Assembly: GCA_965276755.1 (NCBI GenBank)
Contig: OZ255625.1
Coordinates: 1,984,001 to 2,048,000 of the forward strand
DNA: 64,000 nt
From: CAJCIS01 sp965276755
GTDB taxonomy: Bacteria; Pseudomonadota; Alphaproteobacteria; Acetobacterales; Acetobacteraceae
Reading direction: 5' to 3'
A program made the position numbers and the translations under genes. Shown in pieces: positions 44,361-52,690 of this stretch (within the stretch, counting starts at the first letter, position 1; each line of letters opens with the position of its first letter). The notes below the pieces were generated by a model. The model saw only the letters and a program-made list of their open reading frames with translations. It ran no database searches and was not told where the DNA came from.

Positions 44361-45681
44361 TGTTCAAGTGGGCACGTTGGTAACACTTCACCGGTCACGT
44401 TGGTAACACAGTTGCTCATTCGTTCCGGCCTAGCCCGTACGGGCTAGGCCGGAACGAATGAGCTGCCCATTTTCAGCCCCCACCCGCGCCACGTCGAACT
44501 GGCGAAAGCGGATCGCCCAGTCGCCATCGTCCCGTCGGGCCAGTGCAACCGTCTCGCCGGCTAGCGCCTCGGTCAGGTAAAGCTTGTTGTCCTGCCACGA
44601 GATATAGCCATCGCCGCGCACCCGTTTGACCTGGTGGTCGATCGGGTAAACCCACGCCAGCCCGGCCTCCACGTAAGGCCGCGATGAGGGTGTGTAGAGA
44701 TCCGCCGGACAGCGCTGGTCCAGCGCCTGATGCGGCCGCTGCGTGTTGAAGTCCTCGCGCCAGGCATCCAATGTCGCCTGCTGCAAGGCCACGGTGGGCG
44801 CGCGCGGACGTGCTGCCTCCGCCTCCAGGGTGCGATGCATCCGCTCGTGTTTGCCATTCTGATCGGGCCGGCCAGGCACAATGCGGTCGGGCCAAATGCC
44901 CAGGGTCAAAAGCCATACCGAAAATTGCGTAAGACCTGCCAGCCCGCCGCGGTGGGCAAAGGGAGAGCCATTATCCGTGCGCAGCGCCACCGGCAGGCCG
45001 CACTTCCTGAAAGCGGCGATGAACAAGGGCTTGATCTCGGCAAAGGTCGGCCGCGCCACAGCATGGTTGACAAGGATGAAGCGGCTGTAGCCATCAGTGA
45101 CCGTCAGCGGCTCGCACCGCACGCCATCCAGGGTGCGCCACCAGCCTTTGAAATCGGCCGCCCAGCTGTCGTTGGCAGCCAGCGGTTCGACCACAGGACC
45201 CAGCGAAGAGACGCGCGGCGGACGGCGCGGGCGTGCCACAACCCGGCCCTGGCGGGTCAGCAGATCGCCAATCGTGCTCACGGCCGGAAACACCATCGCG
45301 GGATTGTCCCGCAACAGAGCGCTCCGCAGCTTGGCCGGGCCCCAGCTTGGCCGCTTGTCCCGCAAAGTCAGGATCGCCGCGGCCACCTCAGGTGCAGCCG
45401 ATGCGGGCGGATGGCTCAGCCGGGCCGAGGAATGGTCCGCCAAACCGGCCGCGCCATACGCTCGATAGCGGCCCAGCCATTTGTAGCCGGTCTTGCGGCT
45501 GATCGCGTGCCGAAGACATAGCACGCTCATCAGCTCGTCGCCGCGAATACACGAGAGAACAAAGCAAAGCCGCTGATCCATGACCGTTTGTTCCACCCAA
45601 ACCATCGCCGGTCCTCCAAACCGACAATCTGGACTGTTACCAACGTGCCCGGTGAAGTGTTACCAACGTGGGCGGTCAGCA
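44361..45681 (-). mobile_element. IS481-family insertion sequence
   Basis: About 1.32 kb, with ends beginning TGTTCAAG and (inverted) TGCTGACC. The terminal inverted repeats are strong internally: CACGTTGGTAACA occurs twice at the left end (44373-44385, 44396-44408) and inverted twice at the right end (45635-45647, 45658-45670), each with 23-bp spacing. One intact transposase. The target duplication is at most short (CAC), so the exact ends are uncertain by a few bases. Only copy in the window. Confidence 0.85.
44430..45605 (-). CDS. IS481-family DDE transposase
   Basis: 391 residues. The N-terminal helix-turn-helix (ISRKTGYKWLGRYRAYGAAG) is followed by an rve-type catalytic core with the Asp of WAADFKGWW, the Asp of LRTDNGSPFA and the Glu of NGKHERMHRTLEAE, and by FNTQRPHQALDQRCPADLY, typical of IS481. 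Full length with no visible frameshift, so potentially active. A later ATG (45581) is an alternative start. Confidence 0.93.
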   Translation of the reverse strand: MVWVEQTVMDQRLCFVLSCIRGDELMSVLCLRHAISRKTGYKWLGRYRAYGAAGLADHSSARLSHPPASAAPEVAAAILTLRDKRPSWGPAKLRSALLRDNPAMVFPAVSTIGDLLTRQGRVVARPRRPPRVSSLGPVVEPLAANDSWAADFKGWWRTLDGVRCEPLTVTDGYSRFILVNHAVARPTFAEIKPLFIAAFRKCGLPVALRTDNGSPFAHRGGLAGLTQFSVWLLTLGIWPDRIVPGRPDQNGKHERMHRTLEAEAARPRAPTVALQQATLDAWREDFNTQRPHQALDQRCPADLYTPSSRPYVEAGLAWVYPIDHQVKRVRGDGYISWQDNKLYLTEALAGETVALARRDDGDWAIRFRQFDVARVGAENGQLIRSGLARTG

Positions 45682-45821
45682 CCCACATCTCCCCCAGCTC
45701 TGCTTCACAGCATCGGCAAAAGGCACAATGAGGGTGGACACCCTAGAGCCCACCCGCTTAGATGGCCATCCGACAAACAGCGCCGCAAAAGCTGGTCGCC
45801 AGATAGGGACGGATAGAGTTC

Positions 45822-47171
45822 ATGAAGCATGGCATGAAGCACGCATTGCTTGCGGCAACGATCACGGTTGCGGCCTTTGGCGCCGCAAGGGCGCAGACCG
45901 CCGCCGATCTCGGCCGCACGCTGACACCGATGGGCGCGGTCAAGGCCGGCAACGCCGATGGCACGATTCCGGCCTGGACCGGCGGCTACATCACCCCGCC
46001 TTCGGGCTGGAAGGTGGGCGATCCGCGGACCGATCCCTTCGCCTCCGAGCGGCCGCTGTTCACGATCACTGCGCAGAACGTGGACAAATACCAGAGCAAG
46101 CTCGCTGATGGCGTCGTCGCCATGATCCGCACGCTGCCCGGCTACCACGTTGACGTGTATCCCACGCATCGCACAGCCGCCGCACCGCAGTTCATCTATG
46201 ACAACGCGATTGCCAACGCCTCCCGCGCGCAACTCACGCCGAATGGGGAGGGCGTGGTCGGCGCCAAGCTCTCGATCCCCTTTCCTGTGCCCAAGAACGG
46301 CAGCGAGGCGATCTGGAATCACATCATCCGCTGGCGCGGCACGCAGGTCGTGCGCACCGTCTCCAACGCAATCACCACCCCGCAGGGCGACTACAACCTG
46401 GAGCGCTGGCACGAGAAGATCCTGCTGGCCTACAATTCGCCCAACGTGAACAACACGGGCAATTGGGACAGCATGTTCTGGCAGGAAGTGCTGGCACCGC
46501 CGCGTATCGCCGGCCAGTTGACGCTGGTAATCAGCCATCAGGACCCATTCAGCCAGCCGCGTGAAGCCTGGACATACAATCCCGGCGAGCGTCGCGTCCG
46601 CCGCGCGCCGGAGATCAATTACGACACGCCGGTGCAGAACACAGACGGGCTCGAGACGGTTGACGATTACGACATGTACAACGGCGCGATCGACCGCTAC
46701 AACTGGCGGTTGGTAGGCAAGAAGGAACTCTACGTTCCTTACAACACCTACAAATTCCAGGATCCGAAATACAAATACTCAGACATCGTGCTCAAGGACG
46801 CGGTCAATCCCGACCTCGTGCGCTTTGAGCTGCATCGCGTCTGGGTGGTCGAAGCCACGCTCAAGCCTGGCATCCGCCACGTCTATTCGCGCCGCACGGA
46901 TTACATCGATGAGGATAGCTGGCAGATCCTGATCGCCGATCGTTACGACAGCCGTGGTCAGCTCTGGCGCACCGCGCTGGCGATGGTGCAGGAGGCGCCT
47001 GAGGTGCCGCTGATGGGTGCGGACGGCTACGAATTCGTCGACCTGATCCAGCATCGCTACCTGGTGCAGGGCATGCACAACCAGGAGCCTACGGCGCCGA
47101 CGTTCAATGGCACCGATTTGAGCCCAAGTGACTATACTGCCGAGGCGCTGCGGCGCAGCGGCAGGCGGTAA
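45822..47171 (+). CDS. DUF1329 family exported protein
   Basis: 449 residues. Signal peptide (LLAATITVAAFGAARA), then the DUF1329 pattern: LGRTLTPMGAVKAGNADGTI, IPAWTGG, FPVPKNGSEAIWNH, AWTYNPGERRVRRAPEINYD, LVGKKELYVPYNTYKF and SRRTDYIDEDSW. Probable periplasmic or outer-membrane-associated protein of LolB-like fold family; function not established. A perfect 14-bp palindrome (AGGGTGGACACCCT, 45731-45744) lies 78 bp upstream and could be an operator. Confidence 0.87.
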   Translation: MKHGMKHALLAATITVAAFGAARAQTAADLGRTLTPMGAVKAGNADGTIPAWTGGYITPPSGWKVGDPRTDPFASERPLFTITAQNVDKYQSKLADGVVAMIRTLPGYHVDVYPTHRTAAAPQFIYDNAIANASRAQLTPNGEGVVGAKLSIPFPVPKNGSEAIWNHIIRWRGTQVVRTVSNAITTPQGDYNLERWHEKILLAYNSPNVNNTGNWDSMFWQEVLAPPRIAGQLTLVISHQDPFSQPREAWTYNPGERRVRRAPEINYDTPVQNTDGLETVDDYDMYNGAIDRYNWRLVGKKELYVPYNTYKFQDPKYKYSDIVLKDAVNPDLVRFELHRVWVVEATLKPGIRHVYSRRTDYIDEDSWQILIADRYDSRGQLWRTALAMVQEAPEVPLMGADGYEFVDLIQHRYLVQGMHNQEPTAPTFNGTDLSPSDYTAEALRRSGRR

Positions 47172-47176
47172 GAAGA

Positions 47177-47289
47177 AAGTGCTGGGGGGGACGTGCCGTC
47201 CCCCCCAGACCCCCCGTCTTTTTGTAGGGACGAGGTCTAAATGAATGACGGGGGGTTTGGGGGGGATGGCACATCTCCCCCAATTTTTC
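47177..47289. repeat. Inverted pair of family B repeats
   Basis: Reverse copy 47177-47218 (core ACGTGCCGT) and forward copy 47247-47289 (core ATGGCACAT) between the convergent DUF1329 and PqqB-like genes. Confidence 0.85.
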
Positions 47290-47290
47290 G

Positions 47291-48184
47291 TCATAAAACG
47301 ATCCGCATCCCGTCATAGGCGACCTCCCAACCCGCCGCCTCCACCTGCGCCCGCTCCGGCGCATCGTCGATCAGCATCGGATTGCTGTTATTGACGTGGA
47401 AAAACACGCGGCGCGCGTGCAGACAAGCCAGCCGCGCGATCGCACCTTCCTCGCCTGACACGCTGACATGGCCCATGCGCTGCCCGGTCTTCGCACTCAG
47501 CCCGGCGCGGATCATTTCATCGTCGGCAAACAGCGTGCCATCGAAGAACAGCACATCCGCGTCCGCCAGCACGGCCAGCACGTCATCGGTCACACGCGCG
47601 CAGGCAGGTGCTACCACGCACACGCGCCCGCCCGCCTCGATGCGCGCCGCATAGGTCACGGCCGGCGCGGCTGAAGCCGCGCGACGATCCTCCTCCTGAT
47701 ACAGCGCCACCTTGCCAGGCATGGCCAGCAGGCGCAGCGACAGCCCCAGCCCTGTATCGATATCGGCCCCGACGCCGATCTCCACCCGCTTGACAAGGGC
47801 TGGATCCAGCGAGGCAAAAATCCCATTGCCCGCCAGAACATCCAGGATCGGTGCCGGCGCGAACACCCGAAAGCGATGCCCTTCGCGCAGCACCAGCAGC
47901 CCGGCAATCCCGTCCACATCCGCGCTCACGAGCACCACCCCGCCAATCGGCGAAGCGCGCGTGCCAGACGCAGGCGCCAGGCACGGATTAGCCAGAATCT
48001 GCGCGCGCAAATCGGGCGAGGCCCCCACCAGCAGCCATCCGCGCCCGGCCGAAACCGCGACACCGGCCTGCGTGCGCCCGCGCGCGGCCGGATCGCCCGC
48101 CCGCGCGCGCACGCAATTGGCACACCCGCAATTCCATTGCGGAAATCCGCCGCCGGCAGCCGCCCCCAGAACCAGCGCCTCCAT
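47291..48184 (-). CDS. PqqB-like metallo-beta-lactamase-fold protein
   Basis: 297 residues. Matches PqqB along its length: VLGAAAGGGFPQWNCGCANC with the structural-zinc cysteines, GASPDLRAQI, GLLVLREGHRF, TGQRMGHVSVSGEEGAI and FFHVNNSNPMLID. The active-site stretch that in PqqB normally reads like IDHTTGLL here reads VDGIAGLL, so the metal-binding His is absent. No pqqA, pqqC, pqqD or pqqE nearby. The ATG overlaps the stop of the MauG-like gene (TAATG). Either a divergent PqqB with changed chemistry or a non-PQQ paralogue. Confidence 0.82.
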   Translation of the reverse strand: MEALVLGAAAGGGFPQWNCGCANCVRARAGDPAARGRTQAGVAVSAGRGWLLVGASPDLRAQILANPCLAPASGTRASPIGGVVLVSADVDGIAGLLVLREGHRFRVFAPAPILDVLAGNGIFASLDPALVKRVEIGVGADIDTGLGLSLRLLAMPGKVALYQEEDRRAASAAPAVTYAARIEAGGRVCVVAPACARVTDDVLAVLADADVLFFDGTLFADDEMIRAGLSAKTGQRMGHVSVSGEEGAIARLACLHARRVFFHVNNSNPMLIDDAPERAQVEAAGWEVAYDGMRIVL

Positions 48185-49611
48185 TACGGCGACGCACCGT
48201 CGTTGAGCATGCGCAAAAAAGCCACCAGCGAGGCCTCTTCCTCCACGCTCAGCCCCAGATTGCCCATCAACGCCGTATTTACATTGGTCGCGAGCTCGGG
48301 CTTGGGCCAGCAATCGATGCCGACGCGGCCCGGTGCGCCGCAGACAGGCAGCGCATCACGCGTGTTGAAGAAATGCACGATCTCGTCTAGGCTTGTGAAA
48401 AGCCCGTTATGCCCATAGGTGCGCCGCAGCCCGGCAGGCCCCTGAGCCACATTGCGCAATGTCGGCACCGCAAAGGCGCCGAGAAAACGCCCCGCCTGCG
48501 CCTGCCATTGCGGGTTGGTATCGGCGGCACTGGCCAAAAAGCCGCCGAACCCCTGATCGATGAAGGCCGGCCCTGGAGGATTGGCGACATAGCCGCGCGA
48601 GCCCGGCGCATTCTCGGTCAAATACGGCTCGCGCGCATTGCTTGGCACGCCAATGTTGGCGCTGGTGAAATCGGTGAACAGTGCGTGCGCGCCGCTTGCG
48701 GTGTGGCAGGACGCGCAGTGCGCGCGGCCGGTAAATAACGTACACCCCGCGGCCTCACGCGCGCTGAATGGCGCCTGGCCCGCCTGCACCTGGTCGAACT
48801 TGGATGAAAACGGGCTCGCCAGGCCCGACTGTTCGTAGGCCGCAATCGTCAACCCGATCTGTTGCACGCTGAGCGCCGCACGCGCGCGATCGATGGCATT
48901 GAGCTCAAGCCCCGGCGTGCTCCCACCGGCGGGCCGTGCACACCGCGCATCGCTATCGCGCGGCCAGGCGATCTGCAGGGATTGCGCGCCCCACACGCCC
49001 GCAAACACGTAGGCATACGGCGCCAGCGTCACGCGCCTGACCGCGCAGGCCGGATCGGGCAGCGCCATTTCGAACGCGCTCGTCAGCGGCACTGCGGCCT
49101 GATCGGCCGACGGGCTACCCGTCAGCGCACCCGTGGCCCGCATGTCCCACAAATTGCCGCCGGCGAAATCACGGCTCTGCGCGCGATACGTCAGAACAGG
49201 CGCGAATGCCGCATAAGCCAGGCTCTGCGGCACCCGATACCCCGCGCGCCACGCCACCGCCCCCTGCGCGACGCCGCCCGCGCGCGCGAACGCCGCAAGC
49301 CCGCGGGTAAATCCCGCCTGCGGCATGTGGCACAGCGCGCAGGCCTGGCCATCATTGACCGAGAGCGATCGGTCGAAAACGAGCGCTTGCCCCAGCATGG
49401 CAACCAGGTGCTGGAAATCCAGCCCGCCGCCCTCCAGCGTCTGCACGCTGGCTGCCTCGGTCGCATCGATTTGCGCCTGCACCGCCCGCGCCTGCGGGTT
49501 CCGTGCCAGGACATGGGGGAAATCGACCTTTGGGCAAACGCTATAGCCGGGGCAGGCGGCCAGGGAGGTGATCGGAGCGGCCAGCGAGGCCAGATATAGC
49601 ATCCATCGCAT
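48184..49611 (-). CDS. MauG/cytochrome c peroxidase-family diheme protein
   Basis: 475 residues. Signal peptide (YLASLAAPITSLA), then two heme c motifs, CALCH (about residue 91) and CASCH (about residue 300), in the CcpA/MauG two-domain arrangement, with RVPQSLAYAAF, FGGFLASAADTN, FAVPTLRNVAQGPAGLRRTY and GHNGLFTSLDEIVHFFNTRD. Periplasmic peroxidase or protein-oxidising enzyme. Translationally coupled to the PqqB-like gene, suggesting a shared substrate or cofactor-maturation role. Confidence 0.87.
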   Translation of the reverse strand: MRWMLYLASLAAPITSLAACPGYSVCPKVDFPHVLARNPQARAVQAQIDATEAASVQTLEGGGLDFQHLVAMLGQALVFDRSLSVNDGQACALCHMPQAGFTRGLAAFARAGGVAQGAVAWRAGYRVPQSLAYAAFAPVLTYRAQSRDFAGGNLWDMRATGALTGSPSADQAAVPLTSAFEMALPDPACAVRRVTLAPYAYVFAGVWGAQSLQIAWPRDSDARCARPAGGSTPGLELNAIDRARAALSVQQIGLTIAAYEQSGLASPFSSKFDQVQAGQAPFSAREAAGCTLFTGRAHCASCHTASGAHALFTDFTSANIGVPSNAREPYLTENAPGSRGYVANPPGPAFIDQGFGGFLASAADTNPQWQAQAGRFLGAFAVPTLRNVAQGPAGLRRTYGHNGLFTSLDEIVHFFNTRDALPVCGAPGRVGIDCWPKPELATNVNTALMGNLGLSVEEEASLVAFLRMLNDGASP

Positions 49612-49655
49612 CTTCTAACCCTAAAGCGGAAAGGTAAGCGGCGCAGCGGGTAAGG

Positions 49656-49698
49656 AAGACCTGGGTGGGACGTGCCGTCCCCCCCAGACCCCCCGTCA
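49656..49698. repeat. Family B repeat
   Basis: AAGACCTGGGTGGGACGTGCC, GT, C-run, AGACCCCCCGTC, in the divergent gap between the MauG-like gene and the YgjP-like gene. Here it lies upstream of both starts, so it is not simply a terminator. Confidence 0.8.
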
Positions 49699-49714
49699 TC
49701 ATTTTAGATAGTGG

Positions 49715-50446
49715 ATGCGACTCGTCGCCCTCGTGCATACAGGTGACGTGAAATCCGCCCAAGCCAGCCTGCCCCTGCTTGCGGGTGAGACCGCCGTGCT
49801 GTGGCGCCGCAGCGCCCGCGCCAGGCGCGTCAGCCTGCGTATCGATGCGCGTGTCGGCAAGGTCGTGGTCACCCTGCCCACGCGCGCCTCCCGCGCGGCA
49901 GGCGTGGCGTTGCTGGCAGATAACGCCGCCTGGGTCGCACAGCGCCTGGCCGCGTTGCCGCCGCCTATCGCTTTCGCGCCCGGCGGCAGCGTCACGATAG
50001 ACGGCGCACCCCACCCGATCCGGCACGCGCCAGACGCGCATGGCGGCGCCTGGTTCGCCGATGGCACCTTGCATGTGACGGGAGAGGCGGAATTCTTGCC
50101 ACGCCGGGTGCGCGACTTTTTGCGCGCAGAGGCTCGCCGGCGCTTTGCCGCGGCCGCGTTGGCCAAGGCGGCCGCGGTGGGGCTCGCGCCACGCCGCGTC
50201 ACCGTCAAAGACACGAGCAGCCGCTGGGGCAGTTGCGCGCCCAATGGCGTGCTGATGTTCTGCTGGCGCCTGATCATGGCGCCCCCTTTCGTGCAGGATT
50301 ACGTCGTCGGCCACGAGGTCGCCCATCTGCGCCACCTCAATCACGGCGCCGCCTTCTGGAGCCTATGCGACAGCCTGTCGCCGCACCGCGTGCACGCAGA
50401 AGCCTGGCTGCGCACCCAAGGTGCGGCCCTGTTGCGCACAGGCTAG
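49715..50446 (+). CDS. YgjP-like (DUF45/M48-type) metal-dependent hydrolase
   Basis: 243 residues. N-terminal beta-rich half (RRSARARRVSLRIDARVGKV, VVTLPTRAS) and C-terminal zinc site HEVAHLRHLNHGAAFW, preceded by DTSSRWGSCAPNGVLMFCWR, the hallmark of this family. Cytoplasmic; function poorly defined. Start ATG 49715; a GTG at about 49749 is possible. Confidence 0.9.
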   Translation: MRLVALVHTGDVKSAQASLPLLAGETAVLWRRSARARRVSLRIDARVGKVVVTLPTRASRAAGVALLADNAAWVAQRLAALPPPIAFAPGGSVTIDGAPHPIRHAPDAHGGAWFADGTLHVTGEAEFLPRRVRDFLRAEARRRFAAAALAKAAAVGLAPRRVTVKDTSSRWGSCAPNGVLMFCWRLIMAPPFVQDYVVGHEVAHLRHLNHGAAFWSLCDSLSPHRVHAEAWLRTQGAALLRTG

Positions 50447-50451
50447 AAAAT

Positions 50452-50501
50452 GGGGTCTGGGGACTTGTCCCCAGCGGGTCCAGGGCAGAGCCCTGGCCTT
50501 A
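50452..50501. repeat. Family C repeat
   Basis: GGGGTCTGGGGACTTGTCCC, CAGCGGGTCCAGGGCAGAGCCC, TGGCCTTA, between the YgjP-like and MaoC genes. Same unit as one arm of the pair inside the porin gene. Confidence 0.85.
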
Positions 50502-50522
50502 CTCTTGTTGAGGACTTTTCTC

Positions 50523-50990
50523 ATGGCCGGTGTCTATTTCGACGAACTCCATGTCGGTCAGCTTTTTATACACGCCCTCCGCCGCACGGTGACCGAGGCG
50601 GACAACGTCCTGTTCTCCTGCATGACGCACAATCCTGCGCTGCTGCATCTGGATGAGGAGTATTGCGCCAATCACACCGAATTTGGCCGGCGTATCGTCA
50701 ACAGCTGCTTCACGCTGGGATTGATGGTCGGCATTTCGGTGGGCGACACCACGCTGGGCACGGCCGTTGCCAATCTAGGCTGGGATGAGGTGCGCTTTCC
50801 CAAGCCACTTTTTCACGGCGATACGGTTCGCGTCGAAACCGAGGTTGCGGAGCTGCGCGAAAGCCGCTCTCGGCCGAATGCGGGCATCGTTACTTTTATT
50901 CACCGCGCCTATAATCAGCATGACGTCCTGGTTGCGCATTGCAAGCGCTCGGGCCTGCAATTGAAAAGGCCGGCTGCAGGTGCGGGGTGA
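50523..50990 (+). CDS. MaoC-like dehydratase
   Basis: 155 residues. Hot-dog fold protein of the MaoC type: YFDELHVGQLFIHALRRTVTE at the start, then DNVLFSCMTHNPALLHLDEE, RIVNSCFTLGLMVGISV and PLFHGDTVRVETEV. Likely hydrates an enoyl-CoA or acts in C4/C5-dicarboxyl-CoA metabolism. The ATG at 50523 is after the family-C repeat. Convergent with the next membrane protein gene. Confidence 0.87.
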   Translation: MAGVYFDELHVGQLFIHALRRTVTEADNVLFSCMTHNPALLHLDEEYCANHTEFGRRIVNSCFTLGLMVGISVGDTTLGTAVANLGWDEVRFPKPLFHGDTVRVETEVAELRESRSRPNAGIVTFIHRAYNQHDVLVAHCKRSGLQLKRPAAGAG

Positions 50991-50992
50991 AA

Positions 50993-51370
50993 TCAGCGCC
51001 CCGTCAACCACGCCGCCAGCAACGCGGCGATCATCACGCGCGCCAGCCACCCCGCCGAGTGGCCCGCGGCAACTATCGGGCTCATCTTTATCCATTGCAG
51101 ATTCTGCAATGCAACGGGCAACGCCCCCGCGCACCAGATGCCAAATCCAAACAGGATCGGCCGCCCCGGGCAGCGCAAATAGAGCAGCACGACGGCAGCA
51201 CTCGCCAACGTGCCGATTATCTGCGAGAGGATGATGCGCCCAACCCCTTCGTTGGCGCGCCATGTCTGGGGCGTTTGCGCGTAGAAACGGTGGATCAGCA
51301 CATCCATGCAGAGCCAATCCGTGAAGGACGCCGCCGAGGTTGCAAGCAGGATTGTCCAAACGACGATCAT
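50993..51370 (-). CDS. Small membrane protein (DUF1761-like)
   Basis: 125 residues with four likely helices: MIVVWTILLATSAASFTDWL, IILSQIIGTLASAAVVLLYL, ILFGFGIWCAGALPVALQNL, WLARVMIAALLAAWLTG. The pattern resembles DUF1761 but similarity is weak. Last gene of the minus-strand corrinoid cluster, 14 bp after PduO. Confidence 0.6.
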   Translation of the reverse strand: MIVVWTILLATSAASFTDWLCMDVLIHRFYAQTPQTWRANEGVGRIILSQIIGTLASAAVVLLYLRCPGRPILFGFGIWCAGALPVALQNLQWIKMSPIVAAGHSAGWLARVMIAALLAAWLTGR

Positions 51371-51384
51371 GCGCAATTCTTGGT

Positions 51385-51993
51385 CTAAAATAAAGACGGG
51401 GGGTCTGGGGGGGCAGGCACTGCTCCCCCAGCCTTTTTCTCGGCTGCCCCTCCGGGCCGCCACAACACGTCGCCCTCGGCATTCAGCCGACGCCCGATCA
51501 CGAACAGCAGATCCGACATACGATTGAGCACCCGCACGATCTCGGGATTAATCGCCTGCTGCTCGCCAAGCGTAATGACCCGCCGTTCGGCACGGCGAAC
51601 GATCGTGCGCGCCAAATGCGCGTGGGCAGACCCGGCACTCCCCCCCGGCAACACGAAACTACTCAATGGCGGCAGCGCGGCATTGAGGGCCAGAACCGAT
51701 TGTTCCAAACGAGCCGCCACATCCGCGCTCACGCGCAAGCGATCGCCCGCCTCGCCAGGCACGCAAAGATCGGCGCCGACGTCGAACAGATCGTTCTGCA
51801 CGGCACCCAAAACCATATCGATCGCCGGATGCGCGCGCGTGTACAAACGCAGCACCCCGATCGCCGCATTGGCCTCATCGACCGTACCATACGCCTCCAC
51901 GCGCGGGTCGCTCTTGGACACCCGCGTGCCATCGCCCAGCGAGGTCTGGCCGCCATCGCCACCCCGCGTCACCACCCGATCGATCCGGACCAT
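51385..51993 (-). CDS. ATP:cob(I)alamin adenosyltransferase, PduO type
   Basis: 202 residues. RVVTRGGDGGQTSLGDGTRV at the N-terminus, VEAYGTVDEANAAIGVLR, LPGGSAGSAHAHLARTIVRRAER and NRMSDLLFVIGRRLN are diagnostic. It makes adenosylcobalamin. The final 15 residues (GGAVPAPPDPPSLF) are translated from a family-B repeat and the stop comes just past it, so the C-terminus was extended into the repeat. GGAGG precedes the ATG. Follows the BtuD-like gene by 13 bp. Confidence 0.93.
   Translation of the reverse strand: MVRIDRVVTRGGDGGQTSLGDGTRVSKSDPRVEAYGTVDEANAAIGVLRLYTRAHPAIDMVLGAVQNDLFDVGADLCVPGEAGDRLRVSADVAARLEQSVLALNAALPPLSSFVLPGGSAGSAHAHLARTIVRRAERRVITLGEQQAINPEIVRVLNRMSDLLFVIGRRLNAEGDVLWRPGGAAEKKAGGAVPAPPDPPSLF
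51395..51439. repeat. Family B repeat inside the 3' end of the PduO gene
   Basis: GACGGGGGGTCTGGGGGGG, CAGGCACTG, CTCCCCCAGCC, lying wholly within the coding frame. Confidence 0.85.
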
Positions 51994-52006
51994 GCGTGCC
52001 TCCCCA

Positions 52007-52690
52007 TCACAACGGCATCATCAAGGGCACGTGATCAGGGCGCAACACCATACCAAAGGCGGTCGCCGCGGCCGGTAGAACCGCGCCCGGCGCGCCGTCC
52101 GCCACTATCCTTCCCTCCGCCATCACAATCAGGCGGCCCGCGTAAAGTGCGGCAAGCTCCAGCGCATGCAACACGGCCACCACCGCGCCGCCTGCCGCAG
52201 CAAATCCCGCCAGCAGCCGCAGCACGTCATGGCACGCCGAGGGGTCCAGATCAGCCACCGGCTCATCGAGCAACAGCACACGCGGCCGCCCGGCGAGTGC
52301 GCGCGCCAGCATCGCCCGCCGCGCCTGCCCGCCCGAGACCTGATCGATCCGCCGCTCGGCCAGCTCGAGCACGCCGCATTGGCGCAGCGCCGCCTCGATC
52401 TCGCCCGCACCCCTGCCGCCGAAAGGCAGCCGCCCCAAAGCCGCGACCTCGCGGATGGTCAGCCCCCAGGCGCAGCGCGCCCCCTGCGGCAGATAGGCCA
52501 CGTGGCGCGCATCGGGCACCCTTTCCCCCGCCTGGGGCAGCACGCCGGCCAGTGCACGCAGCAGCGTGGTCTTGCCCGCGCCGTTCGGGCCGACTAACGC
52601 CACGAATTCGCCCGCGCGCGCTGTGAAGGACACATCCCGCAGCACCTCCCGCCCGCCGAGCCGGACCGAGAGGCCACCGACCCCGATCAC
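52007..52690 (-). CDS. BtuD-like ABC transporter ATP-binding protein
   Basis: 227 residues. Walker A GPNGAGKTTLLRALAG, signature VSGGQARRAMLARALA, Walker B RVLLLDEPVADLDP and the switch His of AVLHALELAAL. FecE/BtuD class for corrinoid or siderophore import. The GTG start at 52690 overlaps the permease stop (GTGA). Confidence 0.9.
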   Translation of the reverse strand: MIGVGGLSVRLGGREVLRDVSFTARAGEFVALVGPNGAGKTTLLRALAGVLPQAGERVPDARHVAYLPQGARCAWGLTIREVAALGRLPFGGRGAGEIEAALRQCGVLELAERRIDQVSGGQARRAMLARALAGRPRVLLLDEPVADLDPSACHDVLRLLAGFAAAGGAVVAVLHALELAALYAGRLIVMAEGRIVADGAPGAVLPAAATAFGMVLRPDHVPLMMPL

